Positions 33,807 to 41,977 of a stretch of DNA of 43,865 nt are shown one piece after another. The position numbers and the translations under genes were made by a program. Below the pieces are notes generated by a model. The model was not told where the DNA came from, did not search any database, and was given only the letters and a program-made list of their open reading frames with translations. The DNA lies in NCBI RefSeq assembly GCF_001613005.1, contig NZ_BDBN01000082.1, forward strand, positions 1 through 43,865, in the 5' to 3' direction. This DNA comes from Nocardia nova NBRC 15556 (lineage in GTDB: Bacteria; Actinomycetota; Actinomycetes; Mycobacteriales; Mycobacteriaceae). Position 1 is the stretch's first letter. The number at the start of each line of letters is the position of its first letter.

Positions 33807-34910
33807 CTATGTGTGGAACGGGTAGACGCGAATCGGATCGCCCGCGGGCGTGGCTTCCAGGTATGCGTTCTCGTTGAACGAATTCCCGACGTAGATGCTG
33901 ATCGTGGGCACCTTGGTGATGGTGTCGATACCCATGCCGATATGACTCACCGCGCCGCCGGGGACCTTCAGCAGCGGTACCGCCCGCGCGATCAGATCGC
34001 CCAGCGCGGACGTGTTCACCGCGGCGAGGTCGAATATCGGCTTGTCGGCCGAGCGGGTGGTGACGGCGGTCGAGGCCATGAAACCGCCCCGATAGGAGTA
34101 GTCGGCCACCCGATTCGGCTGCCGCGCCGAGGTGCGGTCGACCGACGCGAAATCGGGGAACAGGGTCAGGTCGTCGACGGTGGTGTCGCCGAATTTCGCC
34201 TGATAGTCGCTGCGGAACTTCTCGAAGCCGGCCACCGTGGTGAGGTCGGGTGTCTCGATCACCACGGGCCGTATCACCTGCGGCGCCGCGGCCGCGATCG
34301 GAGCGGGCTCGGGGGCGGCTCGATGCGTCAGCAGATACCCGCCGACCGCGGCGGCCAGCACGACCACCGCCGCGGCGCCCGCGAACCACGCCGTCCCGCT
34401 CTGTACTCCCGCCCGCGGATCGATCGGCGCCTCGGCCGGGCGCTGCAGGTCCGCGGTCAGTTCGGCCAGATCGCCCAGGGTTTCGGCGGCCGTGGTCAGA
34501 TCGGTGAGGGTCTGATGTTCCTCCGCCGAGAGCTGACCGTCGGCCAGTGCGGTGTCGAGGGCACGGCAGGTTTCGGCACGGTCGGCGTCGCGGGCACGGA
34601 TATAAGCCGGATAGCGGCCCGCTCGCCGGGGCGGGCCCGGCGGCTGTGTCCATTGCGCACCACCGGCGGGCGGTTGCAGGTCGTCGACCAGATTCCGCAG
34701 TTCGCCGACGGTCTTCGCGGTGGCCGCACGGTCGGACCGGTCGTGATATTCGTCGGCGCCGAGTTGGCCCTCGTCGAATGCGGCATCGAGCAGGGTGCGC
34801 GCTTGAACTCGGTCCATATCGCGGGCCCGCATGCTGCCGGGTGCGGGCATACCCGGCATTCCGGACCCAGAAGAGCTCACCCCTGGATGGTAGCGACTCG
34901 GCATCCGCAT
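33807..34910 (-). CDS. DUF1707 membrane protein, two N-terminal domains
   Basis: Two DUF1707 domains are seen in series: MRARDMDRVQARTLLDAAF with GQLGADEYHDR, and IRARDADRAETCRALDTAL with GQLSAEEHQTL. A membrane helix follows (TAWFAGAAAVVVLAAAVGGY) and an external domain (TTVAGFEKFRSDYQAKFGD) that matches the next gene's external domain. The start is uncertain: ATG 34910, ATG 34904 and GTG 34880 are in frame without a strong ribosome site, and the first domain begins well after all of them. It is translated into the abutting paralogue. Function unknown. Confidence 0.75.
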   Translation of the reverse strand: MRMPSRYHPGVSSSGSGMPGMPAPGSMRARDMDRVQARTLLDAAFDEGQLGADEYHDRSDRAATAKTVGELRNLVDDLQPPAGGAQWTQPPGPPRRAGRYPAYIRARDADRAETCRALDTALADGQLSAEEHQTLTDLTTAAETLGDLAELTADLQRPAEAPIDPRAGVQSGTAWFAGAAAVVVLAAAVGGYLLTHRAAPEPAPIAAAAPQVIRPVVIETPDLTTVAGFEKFRSDYQAKFGDTTVDDLTLFPDFASVDRTSARQPNRVADYSYRGGFMASTAVTTRSADKPIFDLAAVNTSALGDLIARAVPLLKVPGGAVSHIGMGIDTITKVPTISIYVGNSFNENAYLEATPAGDPIRVYPFHT

Positions 34911-35029
34911 CACGGCGTGTCGGTGCGGGATTCGGGCGACCCCCGACCTCTGGGGTCTTTCCGGCAAATGGCGGCCGCCCATACAGTCGCGTCGATGTGG
35001 TCGGGGACCGATCGACTATGGAGGAATCG

Positions 35030-35266
35030 ATGAAACGCAGTCTCGCCGCCGCCGGTGTGGCCGCCGCACTCACGACGGGCGGATTGTTCGCCGCCGGGAA
35101 CGCGGCCGCCGCGCAGCCGGGCTTCACCGACGGCCCGATGCTGGGGTCCTCGGATGTGGGCTGCACCGAACAGGGCTGCACCTCGCCGCTGGTGAAATTC
35201 CTGCTGGTCGACCTGCTGGGATCTTTGGACAGTTTGTCCGCGGGTGTTCCTCCGCAATCCCGCTGA
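35030..35266 (+). CDS. Small secreted peptide, unknown
   Basis: The 78 residues begin with a Sec signal peptide (MKRSLAAAGVAAALTTGGLF, cleavage expected after AGNAAAA, before QPGFTDG). The mature peptide of about 46 residues has two Cys (VGCTEQGCTSP) that could form a disulfide and an amphipathic Leu-rich stretch (LVKFLLVDLLGSLDSL). A GGAGG site (35020-35024) 5 bases before ATG 35030 supports this start over ATG 35018. I do not recognise the family. It precedes the alcohol dehydrogenase gene on the same strand by 31 bases and may be co-transcribed. Confidence 0.65.
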   Translation: MKRSLAAAGVAAALTTGGLFAAGNAAAAQPGFTDGPMLGSSDVGCTEQGCTSPLVKFLLVDLLGSLDSLSAGVPPQSR

Positions 35267-35297
35267 TTCGGCCCATCCCGCGCGGTACCGTGCGGAT

Positions 35298-36458
35298 ATG
35301 AAGGCCGTGGTGTGTTCGGAAGGCAAGCTGGAAGTCGCGGATATCCCGGCGCCGAAACCCGGGCCCGGCCAGTTGGTGATCGCGGTGTCGCGATGCGGGA
35401 TCTGCGGCTCCGATCTGCACGCCCGTCTGCACTGTGACGAACTGGCCGAGCTCGCGGCCGCCACCGGTTACCGGAATTTCATGCGCTCCCATCAGCGTGT
35501 GGTGCTCGGTCACGAATTCGTCGGGGAGATAGTCGAATACGGGTCCGACTGCCGCAAACGCTGGCAGCCGGGCACCCGCGTGGTGGCATTGCCGATCGTG
35601 CGCAACGGCCGCGATCCCGAACTGACCGGACTGTCGGAGCAGGCGCCCGGCGGCTACGCCGAACAGGTCGTGGTGCAGGAATCCATGACGTTCCCGGTGC
35701 CGAACGGGCTGGCCACCGACCATGCGGCGCTGACCGAACCGATGGCCGTCGCCTGGCATGCGGTGCGCAAAAGTCGGGTGGGCCGCAACCAGCCCGCGTT
35801 CGTGGTGGGGTGCGGGCCGATCGGCCTGGCGGTCATCAGCATGCTGCGCGCCGCCGGCGTGAAGAACATTGTCGCCAGCGACTTCTCACCGCGTCGCCGT
35901 GAACTGGCGCGCCGGTGTGGCGCCAACGTGGTGGTGGATCCGAATCTGGAATCACCGTGGACGGCCAACCCCGCGAAGGGTCGCATCTCCGGCGTCACCG
36001 ATATCCTCAATCTCGGTTTCGACACCATGACGCGACTGCGCAGCATCCCGAAACTGCCCTGGTGGTATCTGTTCCGCCTCGCGCACAGCCTGGACGCGGC
36101 GCCGGCCGGGCCGGTGGTGTTCGAATGTGTGGGCGTGCCGGGGATCATCGACCAATTGCTCACCGACGCACCGCCTCTGACCCGCATCGTGGTGGTCGGG
36201 GTCTGTATGGAGACCGACCGTTTCCGGCCCGCGATGGCGATCAACAAGGAGATCGAACTGCGCTTCGCCTTCGGCTACGATCCGGGCGAGTTCCGCGACA
36301 CCCTGCACATGATCGCCGGCGGTAAGGTCGACCCGGCTCCGCTGATCACCGGAACCGTGGGGCTGGCGGGTGTCGACAACGCCTTCACCGCCCTGGGCAG
36401 TCCCGAACATCACGCGAAAATCCTTGTGGACCCGTCGAGTTCGTCGTCCGACGTGTGA
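35298..36458 (+). CDS. Zinc-dependent alcohol dehydrogenase-like (MDR family)
   Basis: A 386-residue medium-chain dehydrogenase/reductase. The catalytic zinc site is visible (SRCGICGSDLHAR, then LGHEFVGEI) and the Rossmann glycine motif is GCGPIGLAVI. The four-Cys structural zinc lobe is absent: the region after VVALPIVRNGRDPEL holds no Cys cluster. This places it among MDRs lacking the second zinc. The substrate is unknown; alcohol, sugar or thiol adducts are possible. ATG 35298 is chosen because it precedes the MKAVVCSEGKLEV strand typical of MDR N-termini. It ends 4 bases before the convergent sigma factor stop. Confidence 0.85.
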   Translation: MKAVVCSEGKLEVADIPAPKPGPGQLVIAVSRCGICGSDLHARLHCDELAELAAATGYRNFMRSHQRVVLGHEFVGEIVEYGSDCRKRWQPGTRVVALPIVRNGRDPELTGLSEQAPGGYAEQVVVQESMTFPVPNGLATDHAALTEPMAVAWHAVRKSRVGRNQPAFVVGCGPIGLAVISMLRAAGVKNIVASDFSPRRRELARRCGANVVVDPNLESPWTANPAKGRISGVTDILNLGFDTMTRLRSIPKLPWWYLFRLAHSLDAAPAGPVVFECVGVPGIIDQLLTDAPPLTRIVVVGVCMETDRFRPAMAINKEIELRFAFGYDPGEFRDTLHMIAGGKVDPAPLITGTVGLAGVDNAFTALGSPEHHAKILVDPSSSSSDV

Positions 36459-36462
36459 TCGC

Positions 36463-37320
36463 TCAGCGGTCGAGCAGCGGGAAGCGTCCGGAATCGAGCA
36501 GTTTCGCGATCGCGTCCAGCCGCGCCGGCGGCAGTGCGTAGTCCGGGTGGGCACGCAGTATCGACGCGGCATCGTGCAGGCCGATCATCTGCTTCTCGGC
36601 ATCGGCCGCGCTGCGGCCACCGGGCGCCACCGGATGACCGCCCAGGCCGCGTGCGCCGGGCCGCACCCGGCCCTGGTCGACGGCGGTCCGCACGCGGCGC
36701 GCGCAGCGGCACGGCGCTGCCGGATTCGCCACACCGCAGGTGGCGTTCAGGAAGTTGCCGAGCCGAGTCCTCGCCCGTTCCAGCCGTTTCCGATAGGCCG
36801 GGGCGCCGATGCCGAGAATCCACGCGGCCTCGGCCGAGCTCAGTTCGAAGACATCGGCGAGCACGAACGCGACCCGCTCGTCACGGGCGAGGCATTGCAG
36901 CATCGCCTGGCTGCAGACGAGCCGCACCTCGCGGGTGAGCACCGTCGCCTCGGGCCCCCGGTACTCCTGTTCGGCCAGCCCCTCGAGCAGATTGGCGGCG
37001 AAGCCGTCCAGGTCCAGCTGCGCCGATTCCTGCGGGCTGCGCCGGCGCTGGTTCAGCAGATAGTTGACGCCGATGCGATAGGCCCAGGTCGTCAGTTTCG
37101 CCTCGCCGCGCCAACTCGCGAGATTTCCGACAGCACGCAGCAGGATTTCCTGCACCGCGTCCTCGGCATCGGGCGGATTTCCCGTCATCCGTAACGCCAA
37201 GCGGTACAACGGATCCTGCAACAGCCGCACCACGTCGGCGATGGCGGTCCGGTCGCCGGCCACGGCGCGATCGACCAGTGCGGTCTCGGCCGCCCGCTCG
37301 TCGGGCCCGTCAACGCTCAT
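36463..37320 (-). CDS. ECF-like sigma-70 family factor with Cys-rich C-terminal extension
   Basis: The 285 residues show sigma region 2 (RLALRMTGNPPDAEDAVQEI, SWRGEAKLTTWAYRIGVNYL) and region 4 (FVLADVFELSSAEAAWILGI, APAYRKRLERARTRLGNF). The C-terminal 80 residues after region 4 hold three Cys in CGVANPAAPCRCARR and a helical region (KQMIGLHDAASILRAHPDYA) not found in short ECFs. No anti-sigma gene is adjacent, so control may come from this extension, which is inference. ATG 37320 is the best start; the frame is open much further upstream only as antisense to the dehalogenase. It lies 44 bases downstream of the dehalogenase gene on the same strand. Confidence 0.82.
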   Translation of the reverse strand: MSVDGPDERAAETALVDRAVAGDRTAIADVVRLLQDPLYRLALRMTGNPPDAEDAVQEILLRAVGNLASWRGEAKLTTWAYRIGVNYLLNQRRRSPQESAQLDLDGFAANLLEGLAEQEYRGPEATVLTREVRLVCSQAMLQCLARDERVAFVLADVFELSSAEAAWILGIGAPAYRKRLERARTRLGNFLNATCGVANPAAPCRCARRVRTAVDQGRVRPGARGLGGHPVAPGGRSAADAEKQMIGLHDAASILRAHPDYALPPARLDAIAKLLDSGRFPLLDR

Positions 37321-37364
37321 CGACCTATCGTGCGGTGCCGCGAGCGGCACCGCAACGGCGCAGG

Positions 37365-38252
37365 TCACCGCGGCGTTGTCCGGACCGCGGTGCGGGGTTC
37401 GGTGAGCCGCGAGTCGCGCAGCCAGGTCGCCACGGCCGCGCCGATGGCGTCGGGACGGTCCTCGGGGGCGTGATGTCCGGCCGGACCGATCCCGACGACC
37501 TCGACCGCCGCGAAGGTCCGCCGCGCCCAATCCACCGCGTCCGACGATCCGAGGCCGACGCCGGCATCCACAGCCATCACCAGCTTGGGGATATCCGGTG
37601 TGGAAGCCATCCAGCGGCCGTAGTCGTCCATGACGGCGGCGACATCGGCGGGCTCTCCGTCGAACGGGATCTCGCGCGGCCACACCAACATCGGCCGCCG
37701 CGACTCCGGCGTCGGGTACGGCGCCCGGTACACGTCCAGATCGGCCGGAGTCAGGCTGCGCGCGCCGAACGGGAGATTGAATTCGATGAACATGTTGTCG
37801 CGCAGAATCATCTGCTCCCCCTCCGGTGACCGGAACCGACGGAACAGCTCCGCCCCCTGCTCGGGCATCTCGGACCAGCGCAGCGGTCGCAGGAATGTCT
37901 CCACCACCGCGACGCCGCGCACCCGGTCGGCGTGGCGCGCGGCCCAGTCCATACCCAGCGCGCCGCCCCAGTCGTGCCCCACGAGCACCACCTCGTCCAG
38001 CTCCAGGGCGTCGAACCAGGCGTCGAGGTAGCGGGCGTGATCGGCGAATCGGTAGGCGATATCGGGCTTGCCCGAATCCCCCATGCCGATCAGATCCGGC
38101 GCGAGCACCCGGGTCAGCGGATCGACGTGCGGAATCACGTTGCGCCACAGATACGACGAGGTCGGGTTGCCGTGCAGGAAGACCACCGGAACCGGTCCGG
38201 TGCCGCTCTCGCGGTAGTTGACGAAGGAATCGAGAGTCACGACGGTCGGCAT
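37365..38252 (-). CDS. Haloalkane dehalogenase
   Basis: An alpha/beta hydrolase that removes halide from haloalkanes to yield alcohols. The 295 residues carry the HLD pattern: halide-stabilising Asn29 in HGNPTSSYLWRN, nucleophile Asp94 with Trp95 in GHDWGGALG, catalytic acid Glu118 in VAVVETFLRP and His260 in GIGPAGHHAPED. Nucleophile Asp (not Ser), adjacent Trp and a Glu after the sixth strand match the HLD-II (DhaA-type) group. ATG 38252 follows a GAGGA site 7 bases away. The physiological substrate is unknown; halogenated compounds or another ester are possible. Confidence 0.85.
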   Translation of the reverse strand: MPTVVTLDSFVNYRESGTGPVPVVFLHGNPTSSYLWRNVIPHVDPLTRVLAPDLIGMGDSGKPDIAYRFADHARYLDAWFDALELDEVVLVGHDWGGALGMDWAARHADRVRGVAVVETFLRPLRWSEMPEQGAELFRRFRSPEGEQMILRDNMFIEFNLPFGARSLTPADLDVYRAPYPTPESRRPMLVWPREIPFDGEPADVAAVMDDYGRWMASTPDIPKLVMAVDAGVGLGSSDAVDWARRTFAAVEVVGIGPAGHHAPEDRPDAIGAAVATWLRDSRLTEPRTAVRTTPR

Positions 38253-38339
38253 GATGTGTCCTCGGATCGGTGCCCGGCCGAGTTTTCGGCCCTTACATCC
38301 GGTTTCGACACGGGCAGGACGAGGTTGTGACCGGCCCCC

Positions 38340-38364
38340 GCTGTGATGCGAGACACATCACAGC
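38340..38364. terminator. Inverted repeat between iniC and the dehalogenase gene
   Basis: GCTGTGATG (38340-38348), a 7-base loop, CATCACAGC (38356-38364). It lies 9 bases after the iniC stop, so a terminator for the ini operon is the likely role. It is also 88 bases upstream of the dehalogenase start, so an operator remains possible. Confidence 0.55.
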
Positions 38365-38373
38365 GCCGAGGGA

Positions 38374-39969
38374 TCAGCCGGCGCGAGGCGGACGCACGCG
38401 GCTCATCGGGGTGGTTTCCGGTTCCCGCAACTGGTCGACGATTCCCTCCGCGCTCCGCGCCGCCGTCAGGCAGGCTTCGGTGGTGAATCGGTCGGCCAGC
38501 GGGTGGCGCGCCCGACCACGCCACTTCCGCACCGCCGCCACCGCATGTGCCTGCACTTCGCCGCCCGGAGCGTCCGGGGGCAATCCCAGGCGCAGATGCG
38601 GTGCCACACCGGATCCGCCGACCAGCCGGTACAACTCGGTGACATCGTCTGCGGGCAGGGGCAATTCATCGGTGCGCAACCGCCCGAGCAGCCGCAGCTC
38701 GGCGAATCCGTGCACATCCGCCAACAGGCTGTTGATATGGGGGAGCAGGTCGTCGGCGCGCGTTCCCGGATGGGCGGCCACGATCCGCGCCACGGCGGTC
38801 AACGCCGAATGCGCCTTCAGTTGATCGGCTCGCTGGGCGAACTGCACGTCGAGCACCGTGCGCAGTTCCTCCACGCCGCTGCGCTCGCCGAGTTCGCGTG
38901 CCAGCGTGGCGGAGTCGCGCACGCCCAGCCGGATCAGCGTCACCGCCATGCGAATGCCGAACAGGCCGAACCGGGCTGCGAGATGGGCCCGCAGTTCCGC
39001 CGGCACCGGCAGGGGCAACTCCGGATGCGCGAATCGGTCCGCGGACAGTAGCGCGATGCTCAGATCCTCCACGGAGATCCGCGCCAGCGCCTCGAAGGCA
39101 TCGAATTCGCGCTGCCGCAGCGTCGCGCCGGCGAAGGCGAGCAGGCCGGCGACCGGAATGACCGCCTGGCACAATCCGGTTCGCTCCAGTTCGGTGGCGA
39201 AGCGGGCCGAGACCTCGCGGGCCGAATGCAGGGCATCGATGCGGCCGGCGCCGATCTCGTCGGCCCGGGAGACCACCCCGATCACGCCGAGCGGACCCGA
39301 AACACCCTGCCGGGCAGCACCTCCGGCGCCGATGCGTTCCAGGAACCCGATATCGGAGGCGTCCAGCCGGCGCAGCAGATAGACGACCGCGTCGGCCTCG
39401 GGAACGGTCACCGCCGCATTCTCGTCGGGCGTGAGCAGCCGTGAGGTGCGCAGCGACACCTCCCGCGACAGCGACGACGTGCCCGGAGTGTCGATGATGG
39501 TGGTGCGAGCCAGGGTGGCGGCCGGCCACTGCACATCCAGATGGTCGACCTCGTGCTCACCGGCGGCGTTCCAGCGCAGCGCCGACAGGTCGAAACTCAG
39601 ACCGTGCGCCCCGGGCAGGCCGTCGGCGCCGGGAGTGCGCCGCACCACCACATCGGCGCTCGCGCCGTCGGCGGCCAGGGCGCTCACGCGCGGGGCCGGG
39701 CCGTGGCGGTACCAGGTCACCATCCGCGTGCACTCGGTGGCATCGGTCGGTGCGATGTCCTGTCCGACCAGCGCATTGAGCAGCGTCGATTTACCGGCTT
39801 TGAGCTGCCCGGCCAGCGCCACCCGCAGCGGTTGGTCGAGGCGGCGCGCACAGTCACCGAGCATCGCGGCGGGGCGCGACCGCGGCGCATAGGCGTGGCG
39901 GGCCGCCGAAACCAACCGGCGCGCCTCCCCCACGATGCCCGGCGTCTGGTCGCTGACCTGGTAACTCAC
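38374..39969 (-). CDS. iniC: IniC-type dynamin-like GTPase
   Basis: The 531-residue dynamin-superfamily GTPase has the P-loop GQLKAGKSTLLNALVG (54-69), switch/G3 TIIDTPGTSS and a G4-like VVSRADEIG, followed by a long helical middle part. Mycobacterial IniC (about 493 residues) belongs to the isoniazid- and ethambutol-induced iniBAC operon; such proteins may remodel or repair membrane at the envelope under stress. GTG 39969 is chosen; no strong ribosome site is seen. It follows iniA with an 88-base gap and ends the cluster with an inverted repeat. Confidence 0.87.
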   Translation of the reverse strand: MSYQVSDQTPGIVGEARRLVSAARHAYAPRSRPAAMLGDCARRLDQPLRVALAGQLKAGKSTLLNALVGQDIAPTDATECTRMVTWYRHGPAPRVSALAADGASADVVVRRTPGADGLPGAHGLSFDLSALRWNAAGEHEVDHLDVQWPAATLARTTIIDTPGTSSLSREVSLRTSRLLTPDENAAVTVPEADAVVYLLRRLDASDIGFLERIGAGGAARQGVSGPLGVIGVVSRADEIGAGRIDALHSAREVSARFATELERTGLCQAVIPVAGLLAFAGATLRQREFDAFEALARISVEDLSIALLSADRFAHPELPLPVPAELRAHLAARFGLFGIRMAVTLIRLGVRDSATLARELGERSGVEELRTVLDVQFAQRADQLKAHSALTAVARIVAAHPGTRADDLLPHINSLLADVHGFAELRLLGRLRTDELPLPADDVTELYRLVGGSGVAPHLRLGLPPDAPGGEVQAHAVAAVRKWRGRARHPLADRFTTEACLTAARSAEGIVDQLREPETTPMSRVRPPRAG

Positions 39970-39995
39970 GCGTCGACCGTACCCGAGCAGGCTGT

Positions 39996-40061
39996 GAATC
40001 CCGGTGCCGTGGGCTGAGAATCCCGGGGCCGCAGGCTCGGAGTCCCGGTGCCTTGGGTCAG
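39996..40061. repeat. Three tandem imperfect 22-bp repeats at the iniA-iniC junction
   Basis: Copies lie at 39996-40017, 40018-40039 and 40040-40061. They share the core GAATCCCGG or GAGTCCCGG followed by G/C-rich sequence. The last copy runs into the end of iniA. Confidence 0.75.
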
Positions 40062-41926
40062 GACTGTGCCCCGCGCGCATGACGTCCGGACGGGCCCGCC
40101 GGCGGCAGCATCGCATCGGCATGACGTCGCAGCTCGGCCACCACTCGCAATTGCCGCTCGAGTTCCGCGCCCCGCTGCGTGCGCTGGGCGTTGGCCACCC
40201 CGGCGGCATCCTGCGCGGCCTGCAGCGAATCGTTGATCGAACGCAGACTGCGGTCGGCGATGCCGGTGAAGTGATCGCGCAGAATGCGATGGATGCGATG
40301 CAGCCGGTCGCGCGACTCCTTGCCCGCCTCGAAACTCACATCGTCGAGGTAGCGGCGCACCGCCATCTTCGCCTCGCCGCGCTTGCGCGCCAGCCGTTCT
40401 CGTTTGTCGTCGCGAAACGCCTTGCCGCCCAGCAGCACACCCGCGCCCAGCGACACCGGATTGATCAGCGCCAGGCCCGCGACCGTACTGGCCAGGCCGA
40501 TCATCACCATGCCGCCGTAGGAACCGCGCATACCGACGAGCAACTTGTGGCCGATGCCGAGATCCGGCTCGAGATCGGCGAGCGTCACCGACGCCACCCG
40601 CGATTCCTCCAATTCCGAACCCGACCGCACCGCAGGCAGATCCACCGCACCGAATTCGAGGAAGTGCTCGGCCACCCGCTCGGCCAAGTGGATGGCGCGA
40701 TGATGCGTCCACAGCAGATTGTCGCCGATGGCGGTGTCGGTCGTTTGCATCAGCCACTGTTCCAATTGATCCCACAGCCGGCCGGGATCGTTCTCGTCGA
40801 TCCACTCCTCGGCGGTCCTGCCGATGGCGCGCAACCGATCTCGCAGGTCGTGGTCGATATCGCCGGCCAGATCGGTGACGCCGTCGCCCAGCGTCTGCTG
40901 CCAGGTCGCGGTCCGGCGATGCAGCTCCTCGGCCTGCGCCTTCGCGGTGCGCAGTTCGCGGATGGCGGCCGCACCGCGTTCGGGGTCGCGCAGGGCGACC
41001 AGTTCACTGCTCAGCGCCAGTGCGAGATGTTCTGCGGCAGAGGAGATGTCGAGAGCCACCGCGCGTTGCGCCGCCGCCTTGTCCCGAGCGACCACCTGCT
41101 CCCGCAGGAAGTCGAACAGGACACCGAAACCGGATTCCCGGCCCAGTTGCTGATCCTGCAGCCGCATGGCGTGGCTGCGCAGCAGCGCCGAAACCGGGAT
41201 GATCGGCAGCGCCAGGCGATTGCGCTCCAGATGCGCCTGGTCGGCCTGCAATACCTGCCGCCAATGCGGATACAGATCGATCTTGCTGAGGATCAGCGCC
41301 ACGGCCGGGCACAGTTCGCGCACCTGCCGCAGGAAGTCGACCTCCGGTTCGGTCAGCTCGGTGGAGGCATCCGAGAGCAGCAGCACCGCATCGGCGGCCG
41401 GGGCCAGGGCGAGAACCGCTGCGGCCGTGGCGGTTGCGTGGCCGCCGACCGGCGGGGTGTCGATGACGACGATCCCGTCGGCCAGCAGCGGATTCGGCAA
41501 CTCGATCTCCACCCGCGCCACGCGGCCGTGCGGAGACTGCGGCGTGACGGTGTGAATATCGCCGAGCGGCAGCGGAATCCGCCGGTTGTCCCGCTCGTCA
41601 CCGGACGGCGTGGTGACGACGGTCTCGGCCCGGGCCTGCGGGCCGTGCGAGAGCACGATCGGCACCCCGGTGGTCGCATCGTCTCCGACCGGGCTGATGT
41701 CGAGATTCAGCAGCGCGTTGACGAATTGACTCTTGCCCTGGTTGCCCAGGCCCACCACCACGATGCGGCGGCGGGGGTCGCGGATCCGGTCGGCCAGCAC
41801 CTCCAGCCGGCCGACCAGATCGTCGCGATCGGCGGTGCGCGCGGCGGTGATGGTTTCGGCGAGAATCCGCGACAGCGGTGAGGCAGGCACCTCCGGGGCG
41901 GTGTCCGCCACGACCACACTGCTCAT
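40058..41926 (-). CDS. iniA: IniA-type dynamin-like GTPase
   Basis: The 622-residue protein has P-loop GLGNQGKSQFVNAL (59-72), G3 VVIDTPPVGG (Asp156) and G4 ILSKIDLYP (about 214). A long helical region follows, with a hydrophobic paddle at about 485-515 (GGMVMIGLASTVAGLALINP, then SLGAGVLLGGKAF) that may insert in membrane. Mycobacterial IniA is a bacterial dynamin-like protein, reported to bind and fuse or fission membranes, and its operon responds to cell-wall inhibitors. ATG 41926 has no strong ribosome site; translation may be coupled to iniB, whose stop is 51 bases upstream. It is the middle gene of the iniB-iniA-iniC order. Confidence 0.88.
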   Translation of the reverse strand: MSSVVVADTAPEVPASPLSRILAETITAARTADRDDLVGRLEVLADRIRDPRRRIVVVGLGNQGKSQFVNALLNLDISPVGDDATTGVPIVLSHGPQARAETVVTTPSGDERDNRRIPLPLGDIHTVTPQSPHGRVARVEIELPNPLLADGIVVIDTPPVGGHATATAAAVLALAPAADAVLLLSDASTELTEPEVDFLRQVRELCPAVALILSKIDLYPHWRQVLQADQAHLERNRLALPIIPVSALLRSHAMRLQDQQLGRESGFGVLFDFLREQVVARDKAAAQRAVALDISSAAEHLALALSSELVALRDPERGAAAIRELRTAKAQAEELHRRTATWQQTLGDGVTDLAGDIDHDLRDRLRAIGRTAEEWIDENDPGRLWDQLEQWLMQTTDTAIGDNLLWTHHRAIHLAERVAEHFLEFGAVDLPAVRSGSELEESRVASVTLADLEPDLGIGHKLLVGMRGSYGGMVMIGLASTVAGLALINPVSLGAGVLLGGKAFRDDKRERLARKRGEAKMAVRRYLDDVSFEAGKESRDRLHRIHRILRDHFTGIADRSLRSINDSLQAAQDAAGVANAQRTQRGAELERQLRVVAELRRHADAMLPPAGPSGRHARGAQS

Positions 41927-41977
41927 TTTCGTTGCACCCCAACCTGTTTCGTTGACCGAACCGATTCTTCGCTACCC

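Noticed and set aside
32307..35033. Plus-strand open frame of about 900 codons opposite the DUF1707 genes
   Set aside because: The minus strand holds two proteins with clear DUF1707 domains and membrane helices; the plus frame is only Arg/Gly-rich.
37321..38148. Extended N-terminus of the sigma factor
   Set aside because: The extra 276 codons are antisense-like and overlap the dehalogenase gene on the same strand in another frame; sigma region 2 starts after ATG 37320.
38340..38364. A CRP-type operator (TGTGA...TCACA)
   Set aside because: The two halves are separated by 11 bases rather than the 6 of CRP sites. A terminator hairpin is the simpler reading.
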